Assembly: GCA_037043015.1 (NCBI GenBank)
Contig: CM073330.1
Location: 16,722,823-16,786,822, forward strand
Direction: 5' to 3'
Source of the DNA: Bryum argenteum
Taxonomy: Eukaryota; Streptophyta; Bryopsida; Bryales; Bryaceae
DNA length: 64,000 nucleotides
Part shown: in pieces, positions 40,101 through 52,000 of the stretch
How the letters are laid out: each line of letters begins with the position of its first letter
Numbering within the stretch: position 1 is the first letter of the stretch
The notes under the pieces: generated by a model
Seen by the model: the letters and a program-made list of their open reading frames with translations, nothing else
What the model was told of the DNA's origin: nothing
Databases searched by the model: none
Program-made: the position numbers and the translations under genes

Positions 40101-41515
40101 GGGTTTTCTCCACCAAAAGGGATGCTTTGGGGCATGTGGTGAGGTATAAAGCAAGGCTGGTTGCACGCGGGTTCACCCAAGTGGAGGGGGTGGATTTCAA
40201 TGAGACATTTGCCCCCGTTGCCAAATTCAACACAATTCGGTGTGTTGTGAGCATTGGGGCAGCCATGGACCTTGAGATGCACAACATGGATGTGAAGACC
40301 GCCTTCCTCAACCCCAAGTTGGAGGAGGTCATCTACATGGATCAACCCCAAGGATTTGTGCAACAAGGCAAGGAGCATCTCAAGTGCAAGTTGAAGAAGG
40401 CACTTCCCGGTTTGAAGCAATCCGGGAGGGCATGGTATCAAGATATTGATGCCATGTTTGTGAGGAAAGGCTTCCAAAGAGGCCACGCTGACCACTCTTT
40501 GTATATCATGCAAAGTAGTGAGTTTCTTGTGATTGTTGTGTTGTATGTTCTTGATTTGATAATCCTTGCAAGTAGCATGACCAAGATGTTGGAGGTGAAG
40601 GCTATGCTCAAGGAGGAGTATGAGATGACGGATTTGGGAGAGCTAAGCTATTGCCTTGGAGTGGAGTTCAAGAGGGATAGGGCTGCCCGCACCATCACCA
40701 TGAGTCAACACAAGTACCTTGAGGAGATTCTCAAGAGGTTCAAGATGGAGGATTGCAAGGCCATAGGTACACCACTTGACACTCATGTGAAGTTGCCCAA
40801 GCTCACGGAGGCTGATTTTGAAGAGGTGAACGCTGAAATGGCAAGTGTGCCATACAAGGCTGCGGTTGGGTGCCTCATGTATGCCATGGTGGCTACAAGG
40901 CCCGATTTGGCCTTTCCGGTGAGTGTTGTGAGTCAACACATGTCCAAGTATGGCCCAATGCATTGGGCAGCGGTGAAGAGGGTCATGAGGTACCTCCAAG
41001 GTACACTTAAGCTAGAGTTGCAACTTGGAGGTGCAAATTTGTTGTTACGTGGCAATTGTGATGCAGATTGGGCCGGTGATGAAGGAGATAGGAGATCCAC
41101 CACCGGTTATGTTTTTATGCTTGGAGTGGGTGCCATTTCGTGGAACTCCAAGAGGCAACCCACCATAGCACTCTCTACAACGGAGGCTGAATACATGGCC
41201 ATGAGCCAATGTACCAAGGAAGCCATTTGGTTAAGGCAACTCTTGGCTGATGTTGGCTTTGTTCAACAAGGTGGCACACAAGTGTTGTGTGACAACCAAG
41301 GAGCTATTGCCTTGGCCAAGAATCCTACACACCACTCACGAACCAAGCATATTGATGTGCAACATCATTTTATTCGTGAGCAAGTGGAGGATCAAGTGAT
41401 TGAGCTCAAGTATGTGCCTACCCAAGCTATGGTTGCTGATGTACTAACCAAGGCCGTTGGAAAGTCACAACACTTGATCTTGATTGAGAAGATGGGGCTT
41501 GGTGCCTTTTATTGA
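37177..41515 (+). pseudogene. pol: CopC-2 Gag-Pol polyprotein interrupted by a solo LTR
   Basis: Gag starts at 37177 (MAASEGDGVRIIDKFNG). The solo LTR interrupts at LRRRFF, and the frame resumes at 37837 and runs open to 41515. Numbering from M at 37847: CCHC knuckle 107-120 (CFKCGKPGHIARFC), protease D162 (DSGATQHM), integrase D366, D429, E465 (an exact D,D35E spacing), RT D815 (MDVKTAFLN), RNase H D1072 (CDADWAGD) and TTEAEYMA. The RT YVDD motif reads YVLD (40544-40555), so the first Asp of the pair is lost, and ALYGLKQ reads ALPGLKQ. The stop comes from the inserted CopB-3 LTR. Open, but predicted polymerase-dead. Confidence 0.92.
37521..37831 (-). mobile_element. solo CopA LTR in CopC-2 gag
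   Basis: A 311-bp CopA LTR in reverse orientation with perfect TSD TTCTT at 37516-37520 and 37832-37836. It proves the LTR termini (TG...TA) and that CopA sequence has been integrated by the normal route. The solo state implies LTR-LTR recombination. A few bases differ from other CopA LTRs. Confidence 0.95.
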
Positions 41516-42083
41516 GATTCAATAGAGGAAGAGAGAGAATACAACACACTCAAAGCTTACAAACAAGTAGAGCAATGAATGCTTGAAATGAGATATGGCC
41601 TTCTAACAAAGGCCTTTACTTATACTTCCTTATTGGCACCTTCCTAGTGCCTTCTTGTACATTTTCCAAGTGCCTTTGGCCCACATGGTTCACATGTGTG
41701 CCCCTTTAGTATTTGCCACCACCTACTTGCCTCCTATAGTCAACAAAGTGGGCTGGTCTTCTCTTCCCTCACTATTGCTCTTACGACCAGCCCCTTTCCA
41801 CACTCTAGAATACTAAGTATAAGCTTCCATATATATATACTCTAACAAGTACTAATTGCTCTTATAAACTACGAGCAATCTATTCTTCAACACTCCCACT
41901 TTGCGAGTAGTTACCACCTCGCAATCCCATCGCCTTCGTAAGCTTCTCGTGCCTCACCTTAGCAAGCGCCTTGGTCAACACATCAGCCACCATATCCTCT
42001 GTTGAGCAATACCACAAGCTCACCTCTCCATCCTCCAACTTCTCTCGAATGAAATGGTGTTGCACATCAATGTGCTTCGTGCG
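41510..42083 (-). mobile_element. CopB-3, 3' LTR and RNase H tail only
   Basis: 3' LTR 41510-41892 (TATTGAGATTC...TTCTTCAACA on plus), PPT complement, then RNase H C-terminus to 42083 ([30 protein letters not shown], ending QSGSVEE* inside the LTR). Left 5-mer CCTTT. The rest is cut off by CopA-4. Confidence 0.88.
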
Positions 42084-42383
42084 TATTGAAGCTCAATAGA
42101 GGGTGAGAGAGAATACAAACATCAAAGCTTACACACAAGGTAGAGCAATGAATGCTTGAATGAGATACATACTCATTCGAAGCCCTTGCTTATGTATCCA
42201 TAGGTGCTACAAACAATATGGGATAACCGAGAGGCTAAGTCCTCTCTTGTCTCTCTAAGGCTTTTAGGACCAGCCCTCTTCACACACCCTAGAGGACTAA
42301 GACCTAGCCTCTATTACTTACTCTAACATACTCTAGTAACTATTAGGTGCTCATATAAACTACGAGCAACCTTATCTCTAACA

Positions 42384-42852
42384 CTCCCACTTTGCGAGTA
42401 GTTTTCTCCTCCCAATCCCATCTCCTTGTGCCTCACCTTGGTAAACGCCTTGGTCAACATATCACCCACTATGTCCTCCATTTGGTAATACGTCAAGCTC
42501 TCCTCTCCATCCTCTAACTATCTTGGGCGCATTTGGCAACAATGCCAATTCCCATGTGCCATTGTTTTGTTTGGTCAACTCCCATGTGCCATAGTTTTGT
42601 CAATTCCCATGTGCCATTGTTTTGTTTTGCTTGCATGCACACTTTGCAAAGCATCACCCAAACAAGTGACCTCCTCTCCCTTATTGGATACCATGGGCCT
42701 CGTGCACGCTGCCCCTCTTCAATCTTCCTCATGTGATTCAACCTCCACATCCTCCTCTTCCTTCTCTTTCGGCTCTTGCACTCCTTTAGGATCTTCTCCA
42801 ACTTGAGCCTCTTGTACAACGCACGCTGAAATTGGAGTTGCATCCACCCCAA
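42384..42852 (-). other. CopA-4 3' internal remnant
   Basis: As in CopA-3: PPT and RNase H tail next to the LTR, RT-linker remnants, and a triple CAATGGCACATGGGA-like tandem at 42539-42628. No gene. Confidence 0.75.
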
Positions 42853-44319
42853 TCACCATAGTGGCTCCAAACTCCCACTTGGATGCATCTCCGCATTCGC
42901 ATCTCGACAAGTGGCCTCCTCCGCAATCACCACATCACGAGCCGCTGAATTTGATGTCCTATTCTTGATTTGCATGCCATTTACCATCCTTTCAAGGACC
43001 TTCAAATTCTTCACATTCAAATGCCCAAGGCGCCTATGGCGTAGCTCCAAAGGCGCTGGTTGTGGCATTTGGTGTGCCACATTGGCCATATCATACATAG
43101 AGAAGGGCATTTGATACAAACTCCCTTCTCTTGGCAATCTAGCAATCACCTTCCTATTTGCAGCCCTCACAATGCATGCATTATCATCAAACTCCACCTT
43201 TAAGCCATTAAGAGCAAGCTTTGCTATGGATAACAAATTTCTCTTTAACTTTGGGATGTGGAGAACCTCCTTTATGTTGATTTTGTGCTTTACTCCCATC
43301 ACCTTCACCTCCTCAACAATGGTGCCAACTCCGACCGCATGCACAATACTACCATCTCCCAAGTGCACATTTCGTGGTGGTGATATTACCTCATATGTTT
43401 GAAATGCTGCCCTATGAGGTGACATGTGCTTGGTGGCTCCGGAATCCATGATCCACTTGGCCATGGTGTTGTCATCTCCATCTCCATTTGCAAAGGCATG
43501 CTCTTCCCACATCTCCTCTTTGCTTGCAACAACGGCGCTTACAAAGGCATACTCCTCCTCATTGTCTTTGTTTCTTGCAACATTGGCACTCTCCTTCTCC
43601 TTCTTGTCTTGGAAGCAATATCTTGCAATGTGGCCCGGTTTGCCACAATTGAAGCACGTCCTTGGCCCATTTTGCATCCTCCCATTGTATTGAGCCGCCA
43701 CCAAGGCTTCCTCACCACTTTGAGCACCCCTCTCCTTCCTCTTGGACACTTCATGCATCAACCTTGACACCACAAACTCCATCTTAAGGTCAGCAAGTTG
43801 CAAGGTCTCTAAAGCCGTTATCAAGTGCTCAAATGAAGATGGGAGACTATCAAGCAAGGTCATAACAATATCCTCCTCCTTCATGGGCACATCCAAGCAA
43901 GCAAGTTGATCCGCAAGTGCCTTGATGTTGTTGATGTGCTCCAACAAGTCAGCCCCTTCCTCCATCTTGATTGTGAAGAACTTGCGCCTCAAGAAGAGGA
44001 TGTTGGCCAAGCTTCTTGTCTCATGGATGTTGCAAAGTACCCTCCATGCTTCCGCTGGTCCTTTGCAACTCTTGATGTGAGCAAGTTGGGCATCCACCAA
44101 ATTGAGCCCAATCATGGACATGGCCTTCCTCACCCTCCTTTGGTACTCCTTCTTGTCCTTGTCACTTGCATGAGAAGGTGGTGCCTCCTCCGTGCCTTCA
44201 ACAATCTCCCACAAGTCCATCCCGGAGAGCGCCAAGTTCATCTTAAACTTCCAAAGGTGGAAGTTGTTGCCATTGAACTTTTCAAGCACCCTTACACTCT
44301 CAACCTCAAAAGAAGCCAT
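42853..44319 (-). CDS. gag: CopA-4 Gag-protease, intact
   Basis: 488 codons, same start and stop as CopA-3, with few replacements (for example a Tyr-Asn where CopA-3 has Asn-Lys before the knuckle, and a Pro in the PQPAPLEL block). CCHC knuckle CFNCGKPGHIARYC and protease DSGATKHM are intact. Two independent genomic copies keeping this frame open over 1.46 kb, while other domains are deleted, suggests the gag-PR product is useful to the element or that both copies are very young. Confidence 0.88.
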   Translation of the reverse strand: MASFEVESVRVLEKFNGNNFHLWKFKMNLALSGMDLWEIVEGTEEAPPSHASDKDKKEYQRRVRKAMSMIGLNLVDAQLAHIKSCKGPAEAWRVLCNIHETRSLANILFLRRKFFTIKMEEGADLLEHINNIKALADQLACLDVPMKEEDIVMTLLDSLPSSFEHLITALETLQLADLKMEFVVSRLMHEVSKRKERGAQSGEEALVAAQYNGRMQNGPRTCFNCGKPGHIARYCFQDKKEKESANVARNKDNEEEYAFVSAVVASKEEMWEEHAFANGDGDDNTMAKWIMDSGATKHMSPHRAAFQTYEVISPPRNVHLGDGSIVHAVGVGTIVEEVKVMGVKHKINIKEVLHIPKLKRNLLSIAKLALNGLKVEFDDNACIVRAANRKVIARLPREGSLYQMPFSMYDMANVAHQMPQPAPLELRHRRLGHLNVKNLKVLERMVNGMQIKNRTSNSAARDVVIAEEATCRDANAEMHPSGSLEPLW

Positions 44320-44372
44320 GGCTAAACACAAGCGCTGCCCTTACAACACCAACAACCCAAATCTACCACCTA

Positions 44373-45110
44373 TAGCTGGAATATATACTCTAACAGAGTA
44401 CACACATAATTGCTCTTATAAACCTAAGAACGTCTATAGATTGTGGCACATTTGTGAGTATTGAAGAAGGGCTGATTTGAGGTCTTGAGTGGATGTTGTA
44501 CATTTGCAGTGGAGTTAGAGAAGCAAAGACAAGTAGACATCTAGTATGGCCAATTGAAGAGGGGGAATTGAGCACTTGTGAGTGACCAAATGCCTGTATT
44601 TGCGATAGTTAGAGGATGGATTGGAGAGCTTGCTGAGTGATTAGGGAATGGAGGACATAGCTGGGTGATATGTTGACGAGTGAAGGAAGTTTTGCATTTG
44701 TGGTTGAAAGGGCTGATTGCACTTTGAGTGATTAGGACAAGTTTGAGTGTCCATTAGGCTGATTTCAGCGGTTGTGAGCTTTAATAGTTATTAATTGTGA
44801 AGATTCTGCTGCTTTGAGTTATAAAGAGCATCTAACAATCTTTAGTGAATTTCATGTGAGGTAGGCCACTGGTGTTCCTCTTTTTTTTGTGAAGAGAGTG
44901 AGAGATTTGGGCTTAGTGAGCTGATCTGATTGAGAAGATGGGGCTTAGTGCCTTTTAGATCTCCTTAAGTGGGAGTGTTGACCTATGGATAACTTGGATT
45001 GGCTTGGAATGAGGGAGTTTAGGAGGTAGAATTGACGCGTCTTAGTTAGTTTTAGGTGCTGCCATCAGGTGTTTGTATTCTGGTCACGCCCCTGAGTGGT
45101 GAGTTATTCA
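44373..45110. other. mosaic of CopC leader, CopA and CopB scraps
   Basis: No gene. Pieces of 10-100 bp alternate between CopC leader (GATTGCACTTTGAGTGATTAGGAC), CopA tail (GGAGGACATAG.TGGGTGATATG near 44647), CopB/CopC 3' end (TTGAGAAGATGGGGCTT near 44932) and LTR starts. Such fine alternation is not expected from insertion or recombination. I read it as poor consensus. Confidence 0.55.
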
Positions 45111-47590
45111 ATGGTTTGGCATGTGGAAGTTCAAGATGGCTTGATTCTTTGTGAGAAGGACTTGTGGGATGTGGCGGATGGGGGTCAATAGCTCTAAGTA
45201 AAGTTTGATTTCAACCACCAAGGCGTTTGAGAGGGAGAAGAAGGCTTTGCTCATTCTGCGGATCGACAAATTGCACACATCGCCATTGCAAACACTGAAG
45301 CGTGGACAACCCTGTAACATCCATGAGACCAAGAGTCTCTCAAACATCCTATTTCTTAGGGCGCTTTTCACTACATTTTCTGCAGGATGAGGTTGACTGG
45401 TCGTGTGAGCAGATTAAGGCATTTGCGTGTGAGTTGCTTGCTTAGGTTCTGCCACGGAAGGAGATGTGATCATGACATTGTTGGAGAGTTTACCACCATC
45501 ATGATTACTCACAAGCTTGGAGACAAGGCCAATGAAGGAGTCGACTTGAGTTTGTTATGTACCGTTTGATGGATGAAGTCACCAGCGCAGGAGAATGAGC
45601 CCCAAGGAGAGGATCAGCCCTTGTGTCAAGATTTATAAGGGAGGGAATACAAAGGATTTTAAGGAGACAGGACATGCTTCAAGTGTGTGAGCATCGCTTG
45701 CATTGCTAGTATTGTAGACCAGCCTCGCCGGCGGAGAGCGCATCAAGCGTCCAAAGTGGAGGATGGAGATGATTCGCCTTTGCTACATGGGAGGAGGAGA
45801 GAAGACATGTTCACTTGGGATTGTGGATTCGGCGCCACACAAGCATGCATGAAGCCATCGAGATGCCTTCCACACCTATCAACAAATTTACGGCAAGAAG
45901 ATTTACGTGGAGATAATGACATGGTGGAAGCACTTGGCATAGGGGAGGAGAGTGCATAGTGAGGTGCAAGACAAAGTGGTCGCCCAAGAGAATACATATC
46001 CAGGTGCTCATGTGCCCAAAGTTGCATGCCAACTTGCTTCGGTACGCAAAATTGGCTTTGGAGGTTTGAAGGTACAATTCAACAATGTAAAGTGTATTTG
46101 TGAAGTCACCAAAGTGGCTTTGATTGCATGGAAGCCCCTAGGAAAATTGTATCTCACCAAATTCACCAAGGTGAATGGAGTTCATTTGCTTGTGTGGCTC
46201 GAGGATCAGCCCATGAAGAGCTTGTGAATCTTTGGCATAGGAGGCTTGGGCACTTGACCTGAAGAGCTTGAAGGGCCTCCAACATTGTGAAGGGGCTGGA
46301 CCTCTTCTTGCAAGCACGATTGGAGTTCCTTGGCTTGCAAGGGGTGCAGTGAGGGTAATGACAAGGCAGCCCTTCTCAAGGATGGAGCAACAAGGCCACC
46401 AAGAAATCGAGTTGTGCATTCGGACGTGTATGGCCAATGAAGACCACTTCCATTGGAGGAGCAAGGTATTTTGTCACCTTTATAGATGATTTCACGCAAG
46501 ACATGGGTGTATATCTTTGAAGTGCAAGAGTGAGGTGTTTAGGGTTTTGAGACTTGGAAGAGGCGAGAGGCCCAATCGATTGCAAGGTGAAGGTGCTGTG
46601 CGGTGGATAATGGAGGGAGTATGTGTCAATGCATTTGAGAACTTCCTCAAAGCCCATGGCATTGGCACCACACATCGCCTCTACACACTCAACAAATGGT
46701 GTTGCGAGCGGCAAGTAGCACCATTGTGGAGATGGCAAGGGCCATGATTCATGGCCAGAGGCTCAAGTATGAGCTATGGGGGAGGCCGTGAGCAATGCGG
46801 TGTGCCGGAACCGCCCCACTCAAGCATTGGCGAGTATGACACCAAGAGGCTTGGGTGAGTAGGCCCCATGCGTCTCCGTGTTTTGGTTGTCAGAGTTACT
46901 GTGCGTTGTTTCCCAATGCCAAGAGGATTCAAGTTGGATGCCAAGGGCATCAAAGTATCTCTTTCTTGGGTATTGTGAGGGAACCAAGGCCTATAGGGTG
47001 ATGTGTGCGGACACCAATGCCGTCATCAAGTGTAGAGATGTGACATTCTTGGAAGATGGAGGAGGCGATTTTAAGCACTTGGAGGTGGAGCCTGCCAAAG
47101 AAGGGAGGACAAAGATGTCCACATCTCTACCTTCAAGAGTGCATATTGAAGAAGGGAGCTGGAGCTTAAGTTCCTCAGAGTTGGAGGAGAGGGCCACTTG
47201 GTGGCTCATGGCATCCTCATTGAGAAACCAACTACATAGGCAATCCGAGCAAGAAGCATGATCACCACGGAGGAGAGCCTCCCACTCCAAGCCTCTTGGA
47301 GGAGCTTAGATATCCTACAAAGGACTCGCATGCTTGGGGATTGGCCGGATTGCTCATTCTTCCTCCACCACTTGATCATGGCAAATGCGTCTCCTTTTCT
47401 TGACATCCATCGACACTTGGAGAGGCCGATGCGAAGATGCAAGCAGGTGGCTATGGAAGAAGAGTACAAGGCCCTCATTAACAAGGGCACTTGGGAGCTT
47501 GCACCGCTTCCTCCCAATAGATCAGCATGGTCAGAAGCGGGTTTTCTCCACCAAAAGGGACGCTAGTGATGCGGTGAGGTACAAAGCAAG
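45111..47590 (+). pseudogene. pol: CopC-like Gag-PR-IN-RT, heavily degraded
   Basis: Colinear with CopC-2 from FGMWKFKM to VRYKAR. Gag blocks (45111-45640), knuckle region (45670-45720), protease (near 45820), VPKLHANL (46010), WHRRLGHL (46235), integrase (46430-46760), GYCEGTKAYR (46970) and RT N-terminus (47440-47590). Small indels every few tens of bases break every frame. CopD and CopE are absent at their CopC-1 insertion points, so this is not the CopC-1 copy. A reversed CopA LTR truncates it. Confidence 0.75.
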
Positions 47591-48329
47591 GTCAGATGAA
47601 GCTCAATAGAGGTGAGGAGAATACAAACATCAAAGCTTATACACAAGGTAGAGCTGAATTTAACGCCGAACGAGATGCATACTCATTCCAAGCCCCCGTT
47701 TATATATCCATAGGTACACATGGCGCCACAATTAACATGATAACCGAGAGGCCAAGGCCTCTCCTCTCTAAGGAGTTCCACTGAAATTTCTTCACACGTT
47801 CCTAGAGACTAAGAACAGCTCTATTAAAAACTCTAACCTGAATAAAAAACGTTTCTTATAAACTACTTAAATAGAAAAGCTCCTAACACTCCCACTTCTT
47901 GAGCGAACGTACGCCAACCCTCGTAATCCCATCTCCTTGTGCCTCACCGGGTAAACGCCTTGGTTAACATATCACCCACTATGTCTTCGATTTGGTAATA
48001 CGTCAATCGCTCCTCTCCATCCTCTAATTATCGGCGCGCAATTGGCAATCAACTTCTTCCTCCTGTGCCAATTGCTTTGTTTGGTCAACTCCCACTTGCT
48101 TGCATGCACACTTTGCAAGCATCACCCAAACTCAAAGATCATAAAAACAAATAAGATTTGCACGTCAACCTCAATAGATGGTGAAGAATATGGTTTAACC
48201 ACCACTCACTGTTTAATTCTCCTCTCCCTTATTGATACCATACCGCGACGCCGCCTCTTCAATCTTCCCTCATGCGATTCAACCTCCACATCCTCCTCTT
48301 CCTTCTTCGGTTCTGCACTCCTTTAGAGT
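47591..48329 (-). pseudogene. CopA-like 3' LTR and remnant, degraded
   Basis: Noisy match to CopA-4's left half: LTR about 47598-47889, then PPT complement, RNase H tail and RT-linker remnant. At 48329/48330 the match switches abruptly to CopE. Confidence 0.65.
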
Positions 48330-49050
48330 TCAGTGCCGCACGATGTGCCCAAGGTTAGCTTTAATAATGCCGAGTGGCGAGAAAAGAAGGCACGGGCACC
48401 CCTTACGAGGATAGGCGTGGGAGACATTCATGTCTTTATATCCACGACCTCTTCCTCACTTTTGCAAGTGGGGCTAACTTGCGTCATGCAAGCGCCAGAG
48501 TGCAGGCTGCCCATTTGTGCTTGGTGGCAAGCATCACCACCCTCACCAATGCTTTCAAGAACCTCTTCATCATTTCCATACGCGATGGAAAATTGGATCC
48601 CATGTGCTCGGTCTCGGTAGCTGATCGAGACTCGAGTGGGCTAGGAGACAAACATTGCTCTGCTCGCATCGAAGAAACCACCGGGCAATACTCTTGTTAC
48701 TTTTTGCCCTGTCATGAACTTAAGGGTCTGCCTTCCGGCTTAATGGTTATCGCAATTCAACCGGGATCCGCACTTTGTCTGAAGACTACTTTTTCCTAGC
48801 ATTACATTTTGGGTGGGTCGGACCCCTTATGTTTCCGTTTGGCTTACTCCCATCACCTTCACCTCCGCTACAATGGTGCCAACTCCGACCGCATGCACAC
48901 ACAACATCTTGCCGATGCACACATCGGTGGCGAGCATACTGTTTAGTGAAATTCCGCTATGAGGTGACATGCCTATGGCTCACGAATCCACATCCACTCG
49001 GGCCATGGTGAATGGGTATCTCCATCTCAATTAGTACTTGCACGCTCTTC
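48330..49050 (-). pseudogene. CopE interior, degraded, switching back to CopA
   Basis: 48330-48830 is the noisy reverse complement of CopE 23830-24240 and neighbours (a GGATAGGCGTGGGAGACATTC block and a CGGGCAATACTCTTGTTAC block). From about 48840 the CopA protease region returns (CCATCACCTTCACCTCCG). The CopA track resumes about as many bases further on as were spent in CopE, as in two aligned molecules merged into one consensus. Confidence 0.6.
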
Positions 49051-52000
49051 CTATCGTTTTGAAGATTAGTATTCAGGGTTATAAGAGCATCTAATCGTAT
49101 AGGAGATATTTTATGTGAGGTATAGAGGCTTTGTTCCTAGTCCTTTAGGAGCATGGAGACAGTGGTCGGGTCCAAAGAGCCTTAAAAGGCACACATGAGA
49201 ACCATGTAGCCAAGGTTATGGAAAATGCTGAGAAGGCGCTGGAAGGTGCCATTAATGGAAGTATAAGTAAAGGCCTTGGAATGAAAGCGATATCTCATTC
49301 AAGCATTCATTGCTCTACTTTGTAAGCTTTGGATTATTTGTATTCTCTCTCTTCCTCTATTGAATCTCAATGGTTATGTACCACTACTCTTATGGTAGGG
49401 TTGAGTTGGAATACATTTGGAGGCTTGGGAGGTTAGGGGTGTTACGACGCCCCTGGGCGATTTCATATTTGGAGGTCCTTGGAGTTTGGAAGCCGACCAT
49501 TTGGAGGTGTTTACATGGAGTCAATTGAAGTTGATTTGGAGCATTTTGAGCAAAATGAGCAATTTGAGGTGTTTGGAGGTGTTTGAAGGCATTGGAACAT
49601 AAAGTGTCCATTGTAGTTGAATTGAGTCCTCATGCGCATTATGGGTGTTGATTTGCATTAAAGGCAGCTTTGGGTGTTTTGTTTGAAGTGATTGTGAGCT
49701 TAGAAGGGTGGTTTGTGATCTATTAGTCATTTTTGATTTGTAAAAATTTGAATCTAGCATTTGGAGTGCTTGTGTGCACACTAGGGGCTGATTTGAGCTA
49801 GTGAGGTGCTAAGGAGGTCAATTAAGGGCTCTTACATTTGAGTGATTTGGAGTTATGAAACATTTTATGATCACGGTTGAGTGGGATAGTGGATCTTGCT
49901 TGTTTGAGTGTAGAGCGCTTTTGTGTGTTTTGTGCGCAAGTGTGTTTCACACTAGTGGGGGCTGATTTGAGTGTTTGGTAGGCTCGTTTGAGTTGTTGGT
50001 GTTGTAAGGAGCGTGTCTTTGCTATAAGCGGCTTTGGAGGTGAAAGTGTTAGGGTCTTGAGGATTCATAAGCGCGGCTAACTTGTGGAAGTTCGAGATGG
50101 CTGGTACTCTCTTCCAATGGACTTATGGAGATTGTTGAAAGCTTGGAGGAGGCTCCCGTCTGTCACCAGAAGAATGAAGAAGCCGAGAAAGGAGAGGTGA
50201 GGAAGGCCATGTGGCTGATTGGGCTCAGTTGGTGGATGCCCAACTTCTTCATCGAGGATTCTGAGGCGCCCGTAAGAAGTCTTTCTGTGTTTTCTGACAT
50301 TCATGAGATTTGGCCAACATCCTCTTAACCGTATGAGGGTCTTGCCAATCAAGATGAAGGAGGCGACTTGTTGAGGCGCATCAGCAACATCGAAGGCACT
50401 CGCGGATCAACTCGCTTGCTTGGAAGTGCCCATGAAGGAGGGCGATATAGTGATGACGTTGTTGTGGATAACTTGCGACCTTCATTTGGTTTGATCATAG
50501 CTTTAGAGGACGCTTAAACTGGCTGACCTTACTAATGGAGTTTGTGGTGTCAGGTTGATCGTAGTGTCAAGACGGAAGGAAAGGGTGCTCAAAGTGGTGA
50601 GGGCGTTGGTGGCGGCCCAAAACAAAGCGAGGATGCAAAATGGCCCAAGGTTGTGCTTCAATTGTGGCAAACCGGGCCACATTGCAAGGCATTGTTTCTT
50701 AAGCAAGAAGGAGAAGGAGAGTGCCAAGCAAGCTTAACTGACAGACAATGGAGAGGACTATCGTTTTAGCGCCTTTGTTGCGAAGCAAGGAGGTGGAAAG
50801 AGGAGGAGCATGCTATGGCAATCAACGATGGAACAACACCATGGCGCGTGGAGTGCCGTGGATTAAGGCCATACGGCTTGCGCCCGCGTAGAGCGGCGTT
50901 AAGTCACGAGGTAATTGTAGCACGATATGTAAGCAGGAGATGATAGCATTGTGCATGCGGTTGGTGTTAGTACGAATGACGGTGACGTGATGGTGATGGG
51001 AGTGAAGCACGAGATCCGGCGTGGTGGTCTTTCCCGTATCTAAGTTCAGAGGAGCTTGATTCGGTTGTAAGCTTGCTAAGCGGTTTAAAGGTAAATTTGA
51101 TGATAATGCATGCGCTTGTGAGAGCGTACGATAGGAAGGTGATTGCTAGATTCTTGCACAGAGTAGGGATTTATTGTAAATCTTGTACAAAAAATGCGTG
51201 AAATAGCAAATGTAAAAGCTTCGATCCGCTTGTCCAGCGGCCTTTGGGGCTATGGCGTAAACATGGCGTTTAGGCATTTGAATGAGAAAGAGTGTCAAGG
51301 CTCTTTAAAGCATGGTGAATGGCATGCAAATCAAGGATGCATGAGTGTGCTGTGTGAGGTTATTGAAGGCAAGCTTTCCAAGGGACTCCCATTTCAGTGA
51401 GGGAGGTCGTGCAAGCAAGCCATTGGAGTTGATTCATTCGGATGTGGTTCATTCAAGACCGTTTCCATGTTGGGTTTCTTGTATTTGTGACTTTCATAGA
51501 TGACTTCTCTCGAAAGGTGTGGGTGTATGTGTTGAAGTCAAAGGAGAGGTGTTTGCCAAGTTTGTGAGTTCAGGCGCTTGTGGAGAAGCAATCAAGGCAT
51601 TTCGATCGGACAATGGAGAGTTCACCAAGCGTTGGCGCTTTTTCAAGCATATGGCATTGAGAGGCAACTATCAACACCTAAGCACCACAACAAAATGGAG
51701 AGGCGGGCCGTGACTGCCTGGTGTGGAGATGGCAAGAGCATACTCACTTTTGAGGCCTCAACAGAGCCTTTGGGGCGGACGGTGGTTACGGTGTACGCAT
51801 AATGGGTGCCCAACTAGTGCACTTGTTGGTAAGACACACGAAAGAGGCATGGGTAGTAGAGGCCTCTTATCACACGCTGTGCGTGTATTTAGTTGTATTG
51901 CTTATGCAAAGTGCAGGATGAAAGGACTAAACTTGATGCAAAAGCTTAGTCATTTTGTTCCTTAGTTGTGAAGGCACCAAGGCATATAGTTGATGTGTTT

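Larger units (their letters stand above)
36072..41509 (+). mobile_element. CopC-2, near-complete copia element
   Basis: 5' LTR 36072-36316, PBS, leader, and a polyprotein with no frameshift or stop once the solo LTR in gag is set aside. The 3' end is cut three codon-lengths before the PPT by CopB-3, so its own 3' LTR and TSD cannot be checked. It inserted in the family-1 gag start. RT has lost a catalytic Asp. Confidence 0.9.
42084..44372 (-). mobile_element. CopA-4, 5'-truncated
   Basis: 3' LTR 42084-42383 (300 bp; an 11-bp deletion removes TAGGCACATGG), 3' remnant with the CAATGGCACATGGG tandem, and an intact gag-PR frame. After about 50 bp of leader the sequence turns into mosaic at 44372. 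No 5' LTR. Left 5-mer GTGCG. Confidence 0.87.

Noticed and set aside
37847-41515. Calling CopC-2 an active autonomous element
   Set aside because: The polyprotein is open, but gag is split by a solo LTR, the 3' end is cut by CopB-3 and the RT motif is YVLD.
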